64,000 nucleotides of DNA from positions 124,001 to 188,000 of the forward strand of contig CAWDDX010000005.1 of the NCBI GenBank assembly GCA_963801195.1, in the 5' to 3' direction. Under the pieces are notes generated by a model. That model was not told the DNA's origin. It was given only the letters and a program-made list of their open reading frames with translations, and did no database searches. This DNA is from SZUA-36 sp963801195 (lineage in GTDB: Bacteria; Pseudomonadota; Gammaproteobacteria; Xanthomonadales; SZUA-36). Made by a program: the position numbers and the translations under genes. Positions 60,720-64,000 of the stretch are shown piece by piece (within the stretch, counting starts at the first letter, position 1; each line of letters opens with the position of its first letter).

Positions 60720-61928
60720 ATGGATTTTGGACCCATGGTGTCATCACTGATGCGCAACAAGACCGGCGCGATACTGGTGGCCGTGCAGATTGCGGTGACC
60801 CTGGCGATCGTCATCAATGCGCTATACATCATCGTGTTGCGGGTCGAGAAGATCAACCGTGATCCGGGTATGGATGTCGACAATGTCATCGTTGTGTATG
60901 TACGCGGTTTCGGCAAGGACTTTGACGTTGTCGACAGCATTGGCAATGATATCGACCTGATCAAGGCCATACCGGGTGTCAGGGCAGCCACGGTCTCCAA
61001 TCACGTGCCGCTGAGCGGTTCGGGTTCGGGGACCGGCCTGCGCACCAAACCCGATGAGACCATTGACGCGGTGCCCACCGGACGTTACCGCTGGAGCGAG
61101 GAAGGGCTGGACGCGCTGGGCGTCGCCCTGTCCCGTGGCCGGAACTTTCTGCCGGAGGAGGTGGACTACATTTTGGGAGACAGTGAGCCGCCTGCGCCGC
61201 CCTCTGTCCTGGTGACACAGAAACTCGCCGAAGACCTGTTCGGCGACGGGGATGCGCTCGGCCAAACGGTGTACTGGGGCAGCATGGAACCCTCGACCAT
61301 CGTCGGCATCATCGGCCGCATGCACGGCTCCTGGGTGGGCTGGGACAAGCTCGACAATGTCGTCATCCAGCCCGGTAAGCCGGCCTATACCACCAACAAG
61401 TACATCATCCGCGTCGAACCGGGTATGCGTGACGAGTTGATGCCGGTCATCGAAAAACAGCTCGGCGAATCCAACCGGCACCGTGTGGTCAAGTCCGTGC
61501 GCTCTCTCGAAGAAATCGCCGCAAAGTCATATGACTCGGATCGCGGCATGGCGATTATCCTTTCGATCGTTATCTCATTGCTGATCGGTTTGACCGCGCT
61601 GGTGATCGTCGGCCTGGCCTCGTTCCACGTTACCCAGCGTACCAGGCAGATCGGTACACGCCGGGCGCTCGGGGCGAGACGTATCGATATCGTGCGTTAT
61701 TTTATGCTGGAGAACTGGCTGATCACGACCATGGGTGCAGTGTTCGGCGCCGTGCTGACGGTGGCGGTCGCCTACTGGCTGGAGGTTTCCTTTGAATTGC
61801 AGCGTCTGGACTGGCGCTATTTGCCGGCGGGAATCGTCATCCTTTGGGTGTTGTCTTCGCTGGCAGTGCTCGCACCTGCACGGCGGGCGGCATCGGTGCC
61901 GCCGGCGGTTGCGACACGCAGCGTCTGA
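60720..61928 (+). CDS. MacB-type ABC permease, second subunit
   Basis: A 402-residue permease of the same architecture: an N-terminal helix (GAILVAVQIAVTLAIVINALYII), a periplasmic core (about 40-270) including GDALGQTVYWGSMEPSTIVGI, and three C-terminal helices with RQIGTRRALGARRIDIVRYF and PARRAASVPPAVATR. It pairs with the previous permease and the ATPase to form a tripartite-like exporter. It converges with the AarF-type gene, leaving 22 bases between stops. Confidence 0.93.
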   Translation: MDFGPMVSSLMRNKTGAILVAVQIAVTLAIVINALYIIVLRVEKINRDPGMDVDNVIVVYVRGFGKDFDVVDSIGNDIDLIKAIPGVRAATVSNHVPLSGSGSGTGLRTKPDETIDAVPTGRYRWSEEGLDALGVALSRGRNFLPEEVDYILGDSEPPAPPSVLVTQKLAEDLFGDGDALGQTVYWGSMEPSTIVGIIGRMHGSWVGWDKLDNVVIQPGKPAYTTNKYIIRVEPGMRDELMPVIEKQLGESNRHRVVKSVRSLEEIAAKSYDSDRGMAIILSIVISLLIGLTALVIVGLASFHVTQRTRQIGTRRALGARRIDIVRYFMLENWLITTMGAVFGAVLTVAVAYWLEVSFELQRLDWRYLPAGIVILWVLSSLAVLAPARRAASVPPAVATRSV

Positions 61929-61950
61929 TACGGCTTTCCTTTAGGTGTGG

Positions 61951-63279
61951 TCAGCTCACCCGGCCCGGCGGCAGGAAAGGGCTGATCAGTTTTTGCACGT
62001 CCACACGTGCCCCGATACGCGCGCACAGCATGAATGAGCCGACCAGTTTGCGGTGCAGGAACATGGTTTCGGGTGGTGGCACCTGGTATTCGTTCATGTC
62101 TTCGAACATCATTTCCAAACCGGCATCCCGGCCACGCGCGAAAACGTCGGAGGCAGCAAAATCGTATACACCGCCCCTGATGACCGGTTCCGAGACCAGG
62201 CGGATCAGGTTGAGTACGCGACCGACGTATTCGTCGCTGTTGCCCGGGTTGATATAACCCATTTTTTCCGCCAGGCCTCGCACGGCGTCATCATCGCCGT
62301 CGATCATCGCACGGGCAATTTGCGCATAACGATGGGTAAATTTTTCTTCGAAGCTCACGGTGGAGCCAAAATCCAGCAGGACGACACGGTCCGTTTCCGG
62401 TTGGTACAGGTAGTTGGCAAAATTGGGGTCCGACTGCATGGTGCGGAATTCAAACAATTCGCGGAACATCAAGTGCTGGAGCAGGGCGCCGACGCTGTTT
62501 TTTACCGCCTGCGGAACCCCGTCTTTGGCAAGCGACTCCAACGGTTCGCCGTCGATGTAGTCCATGGCGAGAATGCGCTTGGTGGTCAGGTCGTCATGGA
62601 CCCCCGGAACCACGAAGCGCGGTTCATCCTCCACCAGTTGCCGGTAGTCCCTGAGATACTGGGCCTCGACGATGTAGTCCGCTTCCTGGTGCAACTGGCG
62701 TTTGGCCTCTTTGACGATTCCCGTGGTATCGATTTCACCCGGCAAAAGTTTGATCAAGCGCATCAGCAGGGCCATGTTGTCGACGTCACTGTTGATGCTT
62801 TTGGCCACGCCCGGGTACTGGACTTTTAATGCGAGGTCACGTCCGTCATCGGTAAAGACGCGGTGCACCTGGCCGATGGAGGCCGATGCTACCGGTTCGT
62901 AATTGAAGTCAATAAACAGGTCTTGCCAACCCTTGCCATACTCACGCCCCATCACCCGTTTGATCTGGGAAAGCGGCATGGTATCGGCCGAGTCACGCAG
63001 CACGGCCAGTACGTCGGCAAATTCCCTCGGCAGGAAATCCGCGCTTTCCATGGACAGCATCTGCCCCATTTTCATGGCGGCGCCACGCATGCCTGCGAGA
63101 CGTTTGGCAAGCTTTTCTGCGTTGGTCGTGGTGAGTAAAGCATTGAAGGTTTCGCCGGGCTTTGAACTCACAAGCCGGCGCATGGACTCCGCGGCGCCAC
63201 CCATCGCCAATTCACCCGCCGTCAGACCCAGCCTCGCGAGGCGGCCGAAACGGGTCGTGGGGACACGTGATTTTTTCAT
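61951..63279 (-). CDS. AarF/UbiB (ABC1) family kinase-like protein
   Basis: A 442-residue protein of the ABC1/UbiB/ADCK family. The KxGQ motif appears as AMKMGQMLSMESADFLP, the ATP lysine region as LALKVQYPGVAKSINSDVDN, then LAMDYIDGEPL, and the metal-binding DFG equivalent as VVLLDFGSTVSFEEKF. Family members support ubiquinone biosynthesis or act on membrane lipids; unlike UbiB this protein lacks clear C-terminal membrane helices, so it is probably not UbiB itself. Its start overlaps the stop of the arylamine N-acetyltransferase gene by 4 bases (ATGA), so both form one unit. Confidence 0.92.
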   Translation of the reverse strand: MKKSRVPTTRFGRLARLGLTAGELAMGGAAESMRRLVSSKPGETFNALLTTTNAEKLAKRLAGMRGAAMKMGQMLSMESADFLPREFADVLAVLRDSADTMPLSQIKRVMGREYGKGWQDLFIDFNYEPVASASIGQVHRVFTDDGRDLALKVQYPGVAKSINSDVDNMALLMRLIKLLPGEIDTTGIVKEAKRQLHQEADYIVEAQYLRDYRQLVEDEPRFVVPGVHDDLTTKRILAMDYIDGEPLESLAKDGVPQAVKNSVGALLQHLMFRELFEFRTMQSDPNFANYLYQPETDRVVLLDFGSTVSFEEKFTHRYAQIARAMIDGDDDAVRGLAEKMGYINPGNSDEYVGRVLNLIRLVSEPVIRGGVYDFAASDVFARGRDAGLEMMFEDMNEYQVPPPETMFLHRKLVGSFMLCARIGARVDVQKLISPFLPPGRVS

Positions 63280-64000
63280 TGTGCCGGAGTAACCGCCGCC
63301 CGGGCTTTCGCAGGGGTGGCTATCCGTTCGAACAGGCGCCGGCCTTCCTTCTCATCGACTTTGACGCCAAAGCGGGTATCCAGCACTTCCCTCAGGTGTG
63401 CACCGTCTTCGAGCGCGTGTCTTTGCTCCCCGGAAGCGGTGATAAGCCAGAACTCGTGATTGCGCAGCGAACGGACCTCGTCAGCCAGGATGCTTGAAAC
63501 CACCAGGTGGTTCACAAAGGTGGCGCCGGGATGTTTGTGTGAATAAAAATGACCCACTTCGCAGTCCGACTGGCCGTAGCGGGCGAGCTCAAAACGGTAT
63601 AGCGAATAGAACGCACCGTCTTTCAGGGTCTGCATATGGAATTCGCCGGGACGGCCTTGTGCAATGCGGAAGACCCGAAAACTTTCCTGCGAGATTTCAC
63701 CCGACAGGCTGACCGGGCAGCGGGGACCCATGGGGCCGAACCCGACGTCGGCCACATATTGCTTTCCGCCGGTTTCCACCAGTGTAATGCGATGCGTGAG
63801 TCCGGGGTGGTTATCCTGGTTGTAGATGACCCGGCCGAGATACAGGGTCACGTTGAAACCGAGTTCCTCGAGTACCGCCTGTAGCAGGCCATTCTGCTCA
63901 AAACAGTACCCGCCCCGCCGCCTGACGACAATGCGTTGGTAAAGGGACTCGATGTCCAGCGGGAGATCGTTTCCCAGCAGTGGCCCGACACTGGAAAAGG
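63276..64000 (-). CDS. arylamine N-acetyltransferase (5' end beyond the window)
   Basis: The C-terminal 240 or so residues of an arylamine N-acetyltransferase, read leftward from the window edge. The catalytic triad is visible: the Cys in RRGGYCFEQN, the His in LTHRITLV and the Asp in VADVGFGP. The enzyme acetylates arylamines and hydrazines with acetyl-CoA. The C-terminus ends in KARAAVTPAQ, and the stop overlaps the next gene by 4 bases. The first 30-40 residues lie outside the window, so the start cannot be given. Confidence 0.93.
   Translation of the reverse strand, partial: FSSVGPLLGNDLPLDIESLYQRIVVRRRGGYCFEQNGLLQAVLEELGFNVTLYLGRVIYNQDNHPGLTHRITLVETGGKQYVADVGFGPMGPRCPVSLSGEISQESFRVFRIAQGRPGEFHMQTLKDGAFYSLYRFELARYGQSDCEVGHFYSHKHPGATFVNHLVVSSILADEVRSLRNHEFWLITASGEQRHALEDGAHLREVLDTRFGVKVDEKEGRRLFERIATPAKARAAVTPAQ

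Noticed and set aside
1..64000. tRNA, rRNA or CRISPR array
   Set aside because: No TTCGAAT-type T-loop in a cloverleaf context, no rRNA segment and no regularly spaced short repeats were seen on reading.

Overview
The window reads as a chromosomal segment of a gammaproteobacterium, probably free-living and aquatic. The evidence is RlmJ, a YecH-type small protein, PEP carboxylase, class I fumarase, a high-potential iron-sulfur protein, a full Na+-translocating NADH:quinone oxidoreductase (Nqr) operon and an IPTL-CTERM-type surface protein. Species cannot be named from sequence alone. No rRNA, tRNA or CRISPR array was seen.

Layout. 1-7.8 kb: a fatty-acid (or other acyl-CoA) beta-oxidation block. 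Two SDR dehydrogenases, a thiolase and a fused hydratase/dehydrogenase lie on the minus strand. They diverge from an acyl-CoA ligase followed by a TetR regulator. 7.9-13.4 kb: esterase, a decayed and an intact MFS transporter, and an IPTL-CTERM protein. 13.5-27.9 kb: housekeeping and small-protein genes (ppc, YecH, YbjQ, MBL and HAD hydrolases, an unusual isocitrate-dehydrogenase-like protein with a duplicated core, a GNAT-nitrilase fusion, a POT transporter, HiPIP, MtfA-like peptidase, rlmJ, GFA protein).

27.9-40.4 kb: a rearranged accessory region. An amidohydrolase lipoprotein gene has lost its metal-binding middle. A 751-bp piece of its C-terminal half occurs twice as a direct repeat that reads as identical (28708-29458 and 39515-40265). 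Between the copies lie about 10 kb, partly visibly AT-rich, carrying surface-glycan functions (GT39-like and GT2 transferases, a broken GtrA flippase, an alkaline-phosphatase-superfamily membrane enzyme, a kinase-like/methyltransferase fusion) mixed with IS3, IS66 and IS256 scraps. 40.4-46.6 kb continues the envelope theme: an acyltransferase, a second LtaS-like membrane protein, a cyanophycin-synthetase-like Mur ligase lacking most of its ATP-grasp domain, and a CNNM/CBS transporter.

46.7-55.7 kb: fumarase, then a strong promoter and an operon of a hexaheme cytochrome c followed by nqrABCDEF, nqrM and a CBS-domain protein. nqrC carries a one-base frameshift. 55.7-64 kb: small proteins, a REP-like inverted repeat, an exported M20 amidohydrolase, an ABC exporter of MacB type (one ATPase, two permeases), an AarF/UbiB-type kinase, and an arylamine N-acetyltransferase cut by the window end. 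The most unusual items are the cytochrome-Nqr operon, the duplicated-core dehydrogenase, and the direct-repeat-bounded glycan island.
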